A DNA stretch of 64,000 nucleotides, taken from NCBI GenBank assembly GCA_014529385.2, contig CM043960.1, forward strand, positions 34,426,396 to 34,490,395. Direction: 5' to 3'. The position numbers and the translations under genes are program-made. Source of the DNA: Adiantum capillus-veneris. Taxonomy: Eukaryota > Streptophyta > Polypodiopsida > Polypodiales > Pteridaceae. The notes under the pieces are model-generated. The model had not been told where the DNA came from. It saw only the letters and a list, made by a program, of their open reading frames with translations, and did not search any database. This document shows positions 32,901-45,190 of the stretch, in pieces (the first letter of the stretch is position 1; each line of letters begins with the position of its first letter).

Positions 32901-33770
32901 GAAAGGCAAGATTGGCACACTTTAAAAATTAAAAAAAAACATTAAAATAGAACTTTATACCAAATTAAGCGCACCATAAAATACAATTTAAGGCAAGGAT
33001 TATAACGTTTATTTTTATTTGGCTTGGGAGGGCTTGGAAAAGCTTGGGAGAGATTGGGAGTTTAGAAGGCTTTAAAAATATCATTACAGTGTACAAAGTT
33101 GCCAACCTTGTGCTTCTTTTGATAGTCAAAAATTTCATTGTTAAAGCCTTCAAGAAATCCGACCAATCAAAAGAGAACATTAAATACTTCCCTAACATAA
33201 GCAAACTTTTATAGTTGTTTGAATTGGTAGAGTAGATCCATCAACCTATCATCACTTGTCACTTCAGCCTCTTCATTGTCCATACCTTCCAAACTCTTCC
33301 TGCTAAACACCTAATCTACAAACAGAGAAAGGCAGTCACACCATATTCCAACACTCTATACGTATAAAAGGTACACAATTCTCAGCACTATATTTGGTTC
33401 TATATGCTTCAAAATCTCGATTTAAAGTGGACTTTTGACATTGGGAGTAACTACTATATAATATGCTCTTCAAAGTATTGGATGGGCTACATAGCTCGAT
33501 AAAACTTGAAAGATCAAGATGTATCTCCCTTGCGCAAAGATTGGGTAGTCAGACTAGCCTTCGACTAGTCATATTTCATGCAAGGAAGACACATCTTCAT
33601 TTTTGTCCCAATCCTTCTACACATATTTCTTCACAAATTATTTTTAACATGTGTCATCCTTACGCAAAATATGTGTGGTTGGATGAGCCTCCTTCTATAC
33701 GTATTTTGTGCAACAAGGACACGTCTTTCTTTTGAGGAGCAATGTCCCCCTTGCACAAAAATAATGGATA
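32901..33770. other. No recognisable gene
   Basis: Short open frames only. The sequence precedes the gypsy RT relic and may be diverged upstream sequence of that element, but I saw no gag or protease signature. Confidence 0.4.
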
Positions 33771-34817
33771 CAGTGGCTACAATCAACTTAAGATTGCACC
33801 TAAGGATTGGGCTAAAGAAACATTCATCACACTGAATGGGAAGAATTTATGTATCTGATCATGCGATTTGGACTTTGTAATGCTCTAGCAACCTTCAAGA
33901 GATGCATGATGGAGATATCCAATGAGTTTTTGCACAAATTTTTGGCCATATTTGTAGATGATTTTACCATCTTCTCTACATAGAAATGCAATTGTTATTT
34001 TTGGTGATGGTCAAGAATATGCCTGAATCCTTTCAAGTCAGTGTTCATGGTCTAGAAAGGATAGCTTCTGGGACACATTGGTTCCAAAAATGGCATTGAG
34101 ATGGCCAGTGATAGAGTTAAGTGTGTTCAACAAGTCAGGGTCCCAATGACAATATCTAAATTGAGATCTTTTTTGAGGTATATTAAATTTTATAGATGGT
34201 TTATGCATGTGTTTGTAGCCAAAGCACTTCCTTTATATGAATTGACCAAGAAAGGGAATAAGTTCATCTGGACCTAGGAATGTGAGAAAAGTTCCCAGTG
34301 CTTAAAGGATGCAATGAGTAGGAAGCCAGTTCTTTGCCAACCAAACTGGGATGCGTGTAGAATTGTAATGTGAGGTATACTGGCCCAGCTTGATGGGAAG
34401 ATAGAATACCTAGTCTACTTTGTTAGTCGTAGGTTTAGCTTGGCTAAACAGGCTATTCTACCACCGAAAGAGAAGCACTGGTAATGGTATTCAATGCTAC
34501 AAGTTCAAGCACTATCTGATAGGAAAGTTGTTTCACTTCTATGTGGATAATCATGAAGTCCTCTTTCTAATAAAGAAAGTGATTATTCAGGGAAGGTTAG
34601 TTAGATGGATGATGTTGTTTATGGAATTTGAATTCAAAGTCTTCCACAAGCAAGGAAAGACACACTGTGATGCTGATTTTCTTTTCACAAGCACAATAGG
34701 TTATTCCAAAGCATCACTAAGAGATGAACCAATGGATGCTAAAAAAAATAAAAATACAGCTGAGGATGAACCAGATCCAAAATGGCAAGATGTCTATGAC
34801 TTCCTTCTGATGGGAGG
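33771..34817 (+). pseudogene. Ty3/gypsy RT-RNase H relic (copy B), 5' part
   Basis: Across several frames the words GYSGYNQLKIAPKD, MRFGLCNALATFKRCMM and FVDDFTIFST mark the RT palm in an Athila/Tat-like style. Then come the thumb and, in the frame 34420-34854, KFKHYLIGKLFHFYVDNHEV, RLVRWMMLFMEFEF and HKQGKTHCDADFL, the end of RNase H. It is interrupted at 34817 by a copia element and resumes at 38654. Confidence 0.8.
34813..34817. repeat. Target-site duplication of copia element (left)
   Basis: GGAGG directly before the left LTR; identical to 38654-38658. Confidence 0.9.
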
Positions 34818-35046
34818 TGTGAGTGCACGAATGCAATGCGTGTGCAAAGAGTGACAAGGGGAGAGGGAGAGAGTACACAGGATGTGGGTGGAGCTCCCAA
34901 ATCTCACTATATGAGCACAATGTGAGAATGAGTGAGAGCTCCTTATTCTTTGTATGTATAAAGAATAAGGAGATAAATGTGAGTGGCCGGACATTGGTTG
35001 GTGGGCACGATCAAAGCACGATAAGGCACACTGCATTTAACTAACA
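34818..35046 (-). repeat. Copia 3' LTR (left, 229 bp)
   Basis: Begins TGTGAGTGCACGAATG and ends AACTAACA on the plus strand. It matches the right LTR over its length except for the MITE and substitutions. Confidence 0.9.
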
Positions 35047-35934
35047 TTCTCCCACTAAAGGCTGTGTTCCGATAAGTGGTGAGAAAACTAGCCTACAACT
35101 AGTATATACAAGAGGTGAGAGAAGACGGCTCTCAACCTATGCCCATTTGCTCACTCCAAAAACTTGAGTGCATTTGTAATCGCTCTAGTGTAGATGCAAC
35201 ATGCATAACACTAGGGCTAGAGCTACGATGACACTCTTGATGCAGGTATCAAGTCACCATCTGCATGGTTGCACAATGCACGATGCCAATGTCATTCATT
35301 GCACAACTGACAACTTCCATTGCAAATGCACCCACCGCATAAGCAAGATCAGGTCTCGAGACCAAAAGGTCAGACATGAGAGACCCGAAAGAGACGAACA
35401 TGCACTATGTGTGCCAACCTATCCCTGTCAGCAACCTCAGTGCCATATGCATCCTCATCAGGAACCACCTGATTATCCATTACCATGTCAGCATCGTCTG
35501 GTAAAGGCGTATCTGCTGAGAATGACTGCAAAACCAAAAAATTAGCACCACTACAGTCACACATAGCTATCTCAAGGACATTGTCGCCCTTAAATGTATT
35601 AGATGCATCATAGAACAATGCATCTGTCTCTCGCTCAACTGATGTCACCTCAACTGATGACTGACCAAGTTGTGCATCCCCAGAGATATGTCTGCGTGAA
35701 CATCACCATAAGACAAATTTACAACCTTCTCTCCATGCAACACGTCCGCCGCAAAAGAGACATGCCGCTTCTTTGATCCAAACATGGCTGCAAATACACA
35801 GAGACTACACCACCTCGTGTGTCAAAAATATGCAAAGGGTATACCAGACCACTCCTAGCACCTCTAGCTATCACCAGTGATCCCTTATGCATCTAAAATG
35901 ACCGCTCTCCAAGTAGTACACAATGTCCACTACT

Positions 35935-36362
35935 CTACAATTGATGCACTAAAATGAGACTCTGGCTGAGTCCTAGTACATAACATACATCTCGTAGCGT
36001 AAGCAATGCACTGCTAGGTAAAGACATGCATACATCTCCACCTCCCTCTATGTCATATGTTGAACCATCAGCAAACTGCACACAATCAAGTCTCCCATTA
36101 GAGAAAGAGAAAAACAAATCATGATGTGGCATCACGTGAAAAACTACATGATCGTCTAGTAGAAAACATGTAGACAATGCGCTATCCCAAGACACAAAGT
36201 AGTCTGAAGGCAAGCTAGACTCAAAAGTGACATGCCCGCACATGCATACTCTCTAGCATCTGTCCTCATAGTAGCACCATGCATCTGCTTCTTCCACTGC
36301 CTCATACGCCTGAAGCAACGGTGCTTAATATGCCCATCGTGGCCGCAGTGACAACATGTCAA
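35935..36362 (-). pseudogene. Copia nucleocapsid zinc knuckle and protease-region relic
   Basis: Minus-strand frames contain a zinc knuckle CCHCGHDGHIKHRC (36320-36362 region, C-x2-C-x4-H-x4-C) and then a protease-like stretch. In that stretch FVSWDSALS stands where copia proteases have DSGAS; FADGSTYDIEGGGDV, LRDVCYVLGLSQSLILVHQL follow, matching the pre-integrase spacing. Gly of the active-site triplet is absent. The pol downstream of it is missing. Confidence 0.7.
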
Positions 36363-37945
36363 TCACGATCGTGAGTGAGAACCACCTCTAATCTAAAGTG
36401 TCTCCATATCCATGCCAAAACTATGGTAAACAATACGCGAGATCACAAGACCCTTCCACCCGAGAGCAAACCACTGTCTCAAGCAAAGAAGGTGAGCAAA
36501 TGATCAAGCTCACTAGCCTCTGCAATAGGCATACATATCTTGCAAAATTTTGACACAGTCTCTTCTGTAACTCGAGCAAAAAACTCAACAGTAAATCGCA
36601 ATGGAGACAACAACAAATGCCCAAATGGCCAATACAGGAATGTACTCGTCCGAAATCACCTCACAAAGTCATACATAGAGCCAAGCAACTTTAGCTGAAG
36701 TATCACTCAATGGCACCACAAATGACATACATATGTGAGTGAAAAAAATGATGCCAAAATTTGTCAATGAATGAACAATGTGCCAGAAAATTGTAGCATA
36801 CACTCCTCACTCCTGCGAGAGTGGGTACAAGAACACCAAACTGTGTCCAAACTGACAAAACCTGTCAAAGTGAGAGTAAACACTCAATCACTGTCAAAGT
36901 GGGAATATATCAACCACTATACTATCAGAGAGCAAACTGCAAATACGCATAAACCATCGCAAGAATCTGGGAAAAGTCCGACAGAGTTTCCCTTGAAAAC
37001 TGAGCAAAAACTCAAGTACAATCTCTACCATAAACCATAACACTACTCAATGTCAATGAGTATAAATGCCAAAATGGTTCCACATTTTCACATACAATGG
37101 CAATCCGCACAACGGAGTGACCGTGCATAAGCAAGCGCCAAAAGAGTTGCAATCCAAAAACTTGATCAATGTGAAAACAATGCTCTCAAGAGAGCTCACC
37201 GGCACTTGAAAGTGCTCACCAAAATGCATGCATAATGGGCATCAACCATATGCCATAACCATATGCAAACCATCCGCAAAGACCATGAATCCAAGCACAA
37301 AATCACTGCCAAAGTATCATGTGAAATCTTCACATGTGTGCTCCTAAAACTGTGTCTCTCAAGAGACCGCTTTGATGGTGTGTAAACGCCTTCGTACTTT
37401 GTTGCCTAAATCTACCAAAAACCCTCAAACCACAAGCTCTGCACAAGCTAAAAGTGCATCTTCAGCTCAGCATTTATGCACCTAACTTTGAGCACTTTCC
37501 GTGCTTCCAAAAGTGCATCAAACTCACACACTATGCGAAAACAAAAAACTTACAATTTCTGTATACAGTCAGTCTGAGCTGAATATCAGCAAAACGGTGA
37601 GGAATTTGTAAAAAGTTTCTTCTGCAAAGATGTCAAAACGGATGGGGCAATGAGAGCAAAATATTCAAATTTTTCTTCTACAAGGAGAAAAACGAATTTG
37701 AAAACAATGCTACTGCGCACACAGTTTTTAGGGTAGCATCTTCACTTACACTCAATCTTCCACACTCCTTACCGAGCTTCCACAAGAGCATACATCACTC
37801 TCAACTGAGCTCACATGCTCCCATTTCATTCTCATAAAGCTTCCAAGATTTGTTGATCTCTCTACCGTTGCCAAAAGCTCAAGTTTCCATAGCCCAGCTA
37901 CGTCGTTTTCGTCTCATCGGCGGAAAGCTGTCGCACACGCATCAC
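36363..37945 (-). pseudogene. Copia gag/leader remnant
   Basis: This segment lies between the zinc knuckle and the PBS, where gag should be. Minus-strand frames are short and broken; one has KFCKICMPIAEASELDHLLTF-like helices expected of a copia gag, seen only by position. Confidence rests on the structural context. Confidence 0.4.
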
Positions 37946-37963
37946 CAAAGCTCTGATACCAAT

Positions 37964-38653
37964 TGTGAGTGTGCGAATGCATTAGGAAAAGTTTGGACTC
38001 AACAATGGACCTTGTAAGAATTGTTGATGTGGCATAGCTTTCAAAAAGTGGGGATCGGTATTTTTTTTGCAAATAAGATCCAAACTTGTCGGAGGTTGGA
38101 TATTTAGAATCTACTCTTCAAATGCTATCTATTGATATATAGCATGAATGTATCGGACATTGCCTTCATGTAGATCTAGAAAAAGGTGATTTTAGATTAC
38201 CGCGACGGTAACAAAACCTGGTTGATTGAAAAAAAATGGCATAACTTTCATAGAAGTCATCCAAAGTTTTCGGACCTTGGCTCTTTAGAATCCATTTTTC
38301 AAGAACTTTCCAATGATAGGTCATATCATGGGGTTCTAAGCAATATTTAGAGGGGTCTACCAGGTTGCTTTCTTTTGTACAACTTTGATGATGTGGCACT
38401 CTTAAAAGGCCCAAAAATGAGTTCAAAATTTTCCTAATGTGGTGCGTGTGCGGAGAGTGAGAAGGGAGAGGGAGAGAGTACACAAGACGTGGTGGAGCTT
38501 CCAAATCTCACTGTATGAGCACAATGTGAGAATGAGTGAGAGATCCTTATTATTTAAATATATAAAGAATAAGGAGATAAATGTGGGCGGCGGGACACTG
38601 GCCGCCGACAGACACAAGCAAAGCACGCTGAGGCACACTACATTTACCTAACA
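37964..38653 (-). repeat. Copia 5' LTR (right, 690 bp with MITE)
   Basis: Without the insertion at 37981-38438 it is about 232 bases, in keeping with the 229-base partner. It ends in CTAACA followed by the GGAGG target duplication. Confidence 0.9.
37981..38438. mobile_element. MITE copy 1 inside the copia LTR (458 bp)
   Basis: Both ends are inverted repeats: ATTAGGAAAAGTTTGGACTC on the left, and the reverse complement of ATTAGGAAAATTTTGAACTC on the right. A nearly identical element in the opposite orientation lies at 40433-40889. The partner LTR lacks it, which dates the insertion after the copia element. No long target duplication is seen; the flanks only allow a TA dinucleotide. Confidence 0.85.
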
Positions 38654-39110
38654 GGAGGAATTCCAGAAGACTAGTCCTAGGCAAAGAAAAAGGCATTGAT
38701 AATTAAGAGTTTGAAGTTTAATATCATTGGAGGAGCTTTGTACATATCTGACATTGATGTTGTACTTTGAAGGTGTGAGCCAATGCAAGGAGGATGCAAG
38801 TCGTCACACAGAGTCTCATAGTGGAGATGCAGGAGGACATTTTCTCTACTGATATTACATATAAGAAAATCCTGAAAGCATTCCTCGAGTGGCATAGCTT
38901 TGTTTTGAGATTTATTGAAAACAACAAAAATAATGATATAAAAGAATTGTTGACGTGGATGCTAATGTTGTTGTTGCCGATTTTCCCTCCCCTTAAAGTG
39001 GACTTCCCAAATTCCCCCATGGTGCCTTGGAGTAGTCTTTGCAGTTGGAGACTCTCTAAGGCCAATGTCTTGACTCCTTACACAAGCACAACTAGAAAAT
39101 CGTCTCCATA
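38654..39110 (+). pseudogene. Ty3/gypsy relic (copy B), 3' part after the copia insertion
   Basis: The first bases (GGAGG) are the target duplication. The translation then continues the split element: PEEF, a KSLKFNIIGGALYISDIDVVL block, and a ..HF/TDITYKKILKAFLEWHS block. These are the zinc-binding H2C2 head of gypsy integrase in several frames. The integrase core was not recognised further right. Confidence 0.6.
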
Positions 39111-39166
39111 AATGTAGATTATGACATACATTGTGAATGGTACTTGGTTGCAAAAATTTTAGAGTT

Positions 39167-39170
<4 letters not shown>

Positions 39171-39231
<61 letters not shown>
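39171..39231. repeat. (GA)n microsatellite
   Basis: About thirty GA units without interruption. The reading frames that cross it on both strands are artefacts. Confidence 0.95.
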
Positions 39232-39234
<3 letters not shown>

Positions 39235-40104
39235 TTTCCTTTAGTTTTGTGAAGTACCTCTTCACACAAGTGAATTCACCCTTCATGCAAAAAAAGGCCT
39301 TCTTTGATACCCTTGAAGGAGCTTTGAACTCCTTTAGCTTTTGAATGCTCGAAGGAGCCCACTTGATGCCCGAGAGAATCCTTGAAGTTTCCTTTAAAGG
39401 GCCTTTGAGGATTGGAGGCTTTTCTTGAGGTGAAGCTTTGAAGATGCCTTTGAGTGGCCTTGAAGCCATTTTGATCCTTTGGCTTTGCTAAAACTCGGTG
39501 GGAGTAGGCCCTTGAAGGGCTCAGATTCATGGTGATTTGGAGTAGTGGGGCTACGGGAATGCCTGCTTAGCAAGGGGGTAAGAGCCAATGGCCATGGGAG
39601 CACCCTTCTATATGGAATTTGGAGGCTTGTAGGAACGAGGCCTTGGGTTGGCCTTTAAAGAGCTAAAACACCTGTGGCAAAGGGGTCCTTGCAATGGTGG
39701 ACCCAAAAACTATTTGAAAGGGGCACCATGGAAAGTCGATCCTTGCCGGATGGAGCACGTTGGGTCACAAAGGTTAGGGCCAGCGTTTTGGACGCAAAAA
39801 TCCATTCTATTTCAGATGACGGCAAGTTTCGCATCCGACCATGAGCTGTTTTGGCTAAAATTAGGCAATGTGAAGCTTGAGCACACGACCCACATGCAAA
39901 CACTCTATGTTTGGTGGCCTAACCACTTGGCCCAAGGCCCCACATTGTGGGATGATTCCGAGATATAGGTATTAAGCCTGAGTTTGCACGCAATAGTTAT
40001 GGAAAATGCCAATGGATCATAGCAATGATTAAGAAATACTAATCACTCTAAAGGAGATGCTAATCACTAACACACAAATGCAGAACAACAAACCTAGTTA
40101 GCAC
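39232..40104. other. Unassigned stretch
   Basis: A minus-strand frame of about 100 residues (39.2-39.5 kb) repeats a FKG/SSFKGI-like word (paired in DNA by a recurring CTTTGA.G pattern), and another plus-strand frame lies at 39648-39968. Neither is recognised. Because a minus-oriented PBS and LTR lie just to the right, the stretch may be internal sequence of that retroelement. Confidence 0.35.
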
Positions 40105-40432
40105 ACCATGGCTCTAATACCACTTGATGGGAATGGGATTGTGCTAGCTAAGGTGGGTGATAGACAAACATTGTGCACATAAGTGAGTGTGTGTAGGCTA
40201 GATTGTTACTCAAGCGAATTATGTTCCAGGATAGATTAACTTGGACTCATAAACATGATCTTGAGTAGTTTGCTAACCCATCACAAGCTCACCATAAACA
40301 AGAGACCTGTAATGCAAACTTGGAATGATTTGTCTATTCATGAAAGGAGCTTTAAGTAGCTCTATAGAACTTGCACCAATACATGTGGGATAATTCCACT
40401 CTTCTCTCATTCACGAGTCATTCACTCACACC
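40105..40432 (-). mobile_element. Relic of another LTR element: PBS and adjoining LTR, minus orientation
   Basis: On the minus strand 40105-40122 reads TGGTATTAGAGCCATGGT, one base from the full iMet PBS consensus. The LTR would begin at TGATGGG (40124) and run right. The second MITE copy is inserted a little further on. No partner LTR was located, so its end is unknown. Confidence 0.5.
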
Positions 40433-40889
40433 ATTAGGAAAATTTTGAACTCATTTTTGGGCCTTTTAAGAGTGCCACATCATCAAAGTTGTACAAAAGA
40501 AAGCAACCCGGTAGACCCCTCTAAATACTGCTTAGAACCCCATGATATGACCTATCATTGGAAAGTTCTTGAAAAATGGATTCTAAAGAGCCAAGGTCCG
40601 AAAATTTTGGATGACTTCTATGAAAGTTATGCCATTTTTTTTCAATCAGCCAGGTTTTGTTACTTTACAGTAATCTAAAATCACCTTTTTCTAGATCTAC
40701 ATGAAGGCAATGTCCGATACATGCATGCTATATATCAATAGATAGCATTTGAAGAGTAGATTCTAAATATCCAACCTCTGAGAAGTTTGTATCTTATTTG
40801 CAAAAAATTTACCGATCCCCACTTTTTGAAAGCTATGCCACATCAACAATTCATACAAGGCCCATTTTTGAGTCCAAACTTTTCCTAAT
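40433..40889. mobile_element. MITE copy 2 (457 bp)
   Basis: It starts ATTAGGAAAATTTTGAACTC and ends with the reverse complement of ATTAGGAAAAGTTTGGACTC. It is nearly identical to copy 1 in the opposite orientation. Both copies have a 70-odd-codon open frame starting FLGLLRVPHHQSCTKESN that differs at very few residues. This may simply reflect youth of the family. Confidence 0.85.
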
Positions 40890-41779
40890 GGCTAGTGACT
40901 CTAGGACAAAGCCCATACCTTACACAGAGATGGCTGAATTTTTTTTTGAATCCAAAATTAAATGTAATCAGCCATCACCAAAAGGGTGAATTCACACGAC
41001 TTTATATTGCCATATGCTAGCCAAATCCAGACTCACCAGGAGAAGAAGGACCTTCTATGATCCTGACACCAAAACCTGGAAAGCTCTTACACCTTATGAG
41101 TTTTAAATTAGGACAACCCGCAAGGATTATCTTGAGACAAGAGGCTCCTTCCCGGCTTATTCATAGGGATAATCAAGAAGGTCCTAGCGTACCACCTACA
41201 ATTCTCTATAGACAACCGCATAATACCAAAGTTTCTATACATCTCCAAATATGGTACTTTTTTTGGAAGAACTAGTTCAATGAGTCTAGGACTACCGATC
41301 AGTGGAAGTTGATATCTACATTGAGATCGGACATGTTTCTAGGTAGTACAACACTAAATTTGGTGTTGCAAACATGTTTGGTGCTTTGTTGTACCCTACA
41401 CAGTATCACCAGGACACATAGTACCAAATTTGATACTTCCCAATACCAATCTTGGTATTGGTATCAGTTGTACTCTTAAACATAATAAGCTCTATATTCC
41501 TCTTAAAGTGTATATACGTTATGTAGTATCTTAGGTTACACAAGCATACCATATCCATCATAGGAACCAAAGGTCCCCATTATTGGTAAATGTCTCAATT
41601 TACTCTCTTGACCAGAGGTCCTCTAACATACAATGCATATAATCACATATGTTTGCCACTTTTGGCACTTCATGATCCTTCTTGCCACACTAGTTGACCT
41701 TTTTTTCCCAATCAATATTTGCACCCATTAGGAGGTCTATATTTGTAGTTGTTTTCAAGAATAGAAGTCATGTACCTAG
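40890..41779. other. No recognisable gene
   Basis: Short frames only. The 41.33-41.48 kb segment contains several imperfect inverted words (GTACAACACTAAATTTGGTGTTGC, TAGTACCAAATTTGATACT, CCAATACCAATCTTGGTATTGG) that could fold. Probably LTR or MITE debris. Confidence 0.4.
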
Positions 41780-42487
41780 TCTTCCATTTTGAGATTTTTG
41801 GCAAGTGAGGGAAGGAGAAAAAGGGGGGGCTCGTGGGAATTTTTGGACATTCTCTCTCTCATTATCATGTGCCCAAGAAAATCCAAGCAAGTACTCTCTC
41901 TCTCTCCTTCTCACATGGGAGTTCAAGAGATGATCTCCTTGCTCAAGAACTTCGCTATGGTTGCAAATCCAAGCCCATCTTCTTCTTCTCTACTAGTCTA
42001 GCTATTTTAAGATTTTTCTCATGGAGTAAGGATTCAAGAAGAAACCACTTCTTCTCTTCATCCTCACCTACCTCCATCCTCACAATTCTTTCTCTCGACT
42101 AGGGTGTTTAGGGCTTCGGAAGGAGGATTACACCATGTGAAGTTAACTGGATCATAAATATCATCATCTTCATTGGTTCAAAGGATCTTTGTAATAGCAC
42201 AAGTTTGTATTGCAAAAAGCATCTCCTTGTGAGAGTTTTATAATACACAAATCCTTTTGGAGAGGGAACATGCTGCAAGAAAATCCGGTCCTCAACAAGT
42301 TGTCAATCTTAATGTGTTTTTTTCTTCAAGTTATATTTCATAATTTGATGTTCCAATGCATAAATGATGCTATGAAATTAGCCTTACATTACCTACGGTT
42401 CTCCTCTAAAGAATCGTCTTGATGAAAAACTCTCTTTTCATTAGTTAATTTTGCTATCATTGCATGAAAGTACTAGATTCTCTGACA
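41780..42487 (+). mobile_element. Diverged chromovirus LTR, plus orientation (inner part)
   Basis: It follows the same plan as the other LTRs of this family: CT-rich tract, GGTTGCAAATCCAAGCCC, (CAT)-rich block, then ACACAAATCCTTTTGGAGAGGG, AAAATCCGGTCCTCAACAAGTTGTCAA, and an end at TCTGACA. A PBS (TGGTATCGGATC, 42489-) follows directly. The outer boundary of the LTR is not resolved. Confidence 0.65.
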
Positions 42488-44404
42488 TTGGTATCGGATC
42501 TAACATTTCTCATTTATTGCTCAAGAAGGGGGGCCTTGGGTAAATGGGAATAGAAATTATTATCTCTATTGACATGCCTGCTTTGTAGGGTTTAGGGTCC
42601 ACCATTGAGAACTATGGTCTTAAAGACGTGCCTATGGCTTAAGCATTACTGATCTATTAGCGAGCGCGACTGAGAGAGCACGTGTAGGTGCACCTCCTAG
42701 GGCACAGTGCTACACCGGCACGGTGAGAGAGAAGAGAGGAGAGGAGAATAGACACAGGCACTGGGTGAAATCTCTCTTCATGCAAGAGTGAGCATTTTCC
42801 TCTTGCACGTATTTATTTATAGATTTCTTGAATGCTCAAACTGATAGAAATCAATGTCAGATTAGCTATGTTAAACCCAATCCATTACTCTTTGCAATTA
42901 ACGATATTCTAAATCAAGTGTGTGGATACTTGAGTGCTTATTTTCAAGGTCTATGAGGAGCAGAGACAAAGGTTTTGAAAGTACCAAAGACAGAGCTAGT
43001 ATACACATACAATGAACTCTAATTATAGCACAACATAATCAAGAGAATAGAATTAGTATTGACAGCTTGAATTTAGTACATGATGTAGCCACTAATTATG
43101 GTCAAAGAATTATCAACTACATTGCTGGAAAAATTCAAGAAGATATGGGTCATCTTACCTTGCAACCAAAGGTTCAAAGCCAATTACAAGATCTTCACGT
43201 TCCTCCAAGTGCGTAAGAAGAAAGAGATCCTGGGAAGCCTCCTAGTGAGACCTCCAAAAGAGGAACTTCTTTGGATAATCTATCCAAGAAGATGCTATGT
43301 GTCAAGAAATTTCAAGGGAGAGGTATGGAAATGATACTCCAATTACGTATGAAAGTGATGCAACACCAAGAATGTGGCAAGTAAAATGATCACAACGTAC
43401 TCTCAAGGAGAAGAAGAAGTCATGAGGAAATCCCTCCCATGCTATTCCTAAGAAGGGAGAAAACAACCTAAGAAGGAGGAAGTGGAGAAGGCGGTCACCA
43501 TCCTCTCCTTCTTCTTCATCTTTTCTCATCATCTTCCTATAAGGACAGCAACGAGTCATCATCCAGAAATAAAAAAGGAGAGGTAAACAAAGAAGCTATG
43601 TACCATGGAAGAGGTCAAACAAGCTTAAAAGGTTTAAAGAGGGAGGAAAGAACATCCCTTTTTTTACCTATGATGGGACCTTTGGAGCAATTGATAAAGT
43701 GTTGGATTTTATCCAAAAAAAATTTGCAGCTTTTGGAGATGAAGATTTCTTAGAATCTTCAAAGCTACGTAATGTCTCCATGCATTTCCAAAAATCAACC
43801 CGTCAATGGTGGGCAAGTCTTTGTACCCAAGGTGAAGCTCCAAAGACATAGAAGTCCTTGAGGATTTTTATCATGAAGACCTGTCAAGAGATGCCAAAGA
43901 CAAATTTTGGAATGGTGAAGTTCAAAGATAGCACGGGGATAGCACCCTATGAGTCTATCCAAAAGTATGTGGGGGATAAGCTTTGGCAATTACATCTCAA
44001 AGCCACTGTGTAGAACAAAATAGACTTTGCAAAAGAAAAGCAACAATTTTGTGATGGCCTGTATGAGAAGATAGGTGAGTATGTTAACTCACAAGAGCCC
44101 AAAACTATCTCGATGGCCATACATCACATGATGGTTGCCTCAAGGATTCACTTCCAATAAGGGAGTAAGAAGGCCCACAAAACTATGGAAGATAAGGAAC
44201 CAATTGAGAAAAAGGGGAAGAACAACAAGACATAAAATTATTCCAAGTCTAATAGCAACAACAACAAAGAAAAGGTGAAGGAAAAAGGCTACAAAGTTTA
44301 AAAAACTTTCACCTAAGGGGTAGAGAATTATCATAGGGATAGTGCTTTAAGTGTGGGGACCAAGAACACGTTTCACATGTATGTCCTACAAGAAGTGTGT
44401 AATG
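42488..44404 (+). pseudogene. Chromovirus gag relic (copy 2) with leader
   Basis: After the PBS the leader resembles that of copy 1 (TTGCTCAAGAAGGGGGGCC). Gag words appear in changing frames: a basic region at 43.2-43.5 kb and a capsid region near 43.65-44.15 kb (TYDGTFGAIDKV, LESSKLRNVSMHF, IDFAKEKQQFCDGL). The zinc knuckle CFKCGDQEHVSHVC is at about 44347-44390. It stops near 44400, where a minus-oriented LTR of the same family begins. Frameshifts are many. Confidence 0.7.
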
Positions 44405-45142
44405 GGAATGTCCTATGAACTTTGAGGATAGAGGAATTAACAGAATTAAGGTGAGCATTTTTGTGAGATCACTTTGAGAACATAGAGGGTGAGCTTAATT
44501 GATGGTAGCAACATAAACATAGTACTTAATTAACTTGGCATGTACAATACTTTTGCAAGAGAGAGAGCATTAGAGAACATGACAATAGTTGAGGACCAGA
44601 TTTACTTGGAGCCGGTTCCCGCTCCAAAAGGTGTTTGTATTATCGATTCTCCCATCAAGAGAGACTTTGTTACAATACAATCTTTGTGTTCCTTGTGACA
44701 TTGGTGATGCTATGAATATGGAAAGCTTCATGCATCACGGGCTTAACATAAACTTTGCAAAAAGCATTAACTATCCTAAGCCTCAATCCCAAGGCCTCAA
44801 ACACCTTTGAAGGTGAGAGAGCTAGCGGGGAATGAGAGGAGAGAAGAGAAAGAAGAAACATTCCATACGAGAAAGAAATAGTTCCTCACTTATCATCACT
44901 CTTCTTGCTTATCATAGCATAATAGCATAATAATGAAGATGAAGAAGATGGCAAGCTTAAGCATTGAAGCATGGCTCTTGGTTGGATTTGCATTCCATAG
45001 CCAAGAGTGTTGGTGTAGGCTCTCCACTTCTCAACAAACTTGGAGAAGGAGATGGAGCTCTTGCATTTTGCACTCCACACAATGAGAGAATGTGTGTGTG
45101 TGTGTGTGTGGGAGAGTATATCCCCCCTCTCATGCTTGGTCC

Positions 45143-45190
<48 letters not shown>

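Larger units (their letters stand above)
34818..38653 (-). mobile_element. Short, internally deleted Ty1/copia element, minus orientation
   Basis: The left LTR 34818-35046 (TGTGAGTG...CTAACA) and right LTR 37964-38653 (TGTGAGTG...CTAACA) have identical end patterns and similar sequence. The right one is lengthened by a 458-bp MITE. On the minus strand the PBS (TTGGTATCAGAGCTTTGG, 37946-37963) lies next to the right LTR. A polypurine tract (CCTTTAGTGGGAGAA) lies beside the left LTR. A perfect 5-bp GGAGG target duplication flanks it. Only about 2.9 kb of internal sequence remains and no RT, RNase H or integrase core is visible, so it would have moved by proteins from other elements. Confidence 0.9.

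Noticed and set aside
38166-38504. 112-codon minus-strand frame as a host gene
   Set aside because: It lies within a MITE and runs into the copia LTR; the matching frame in copy 2 ends differently.
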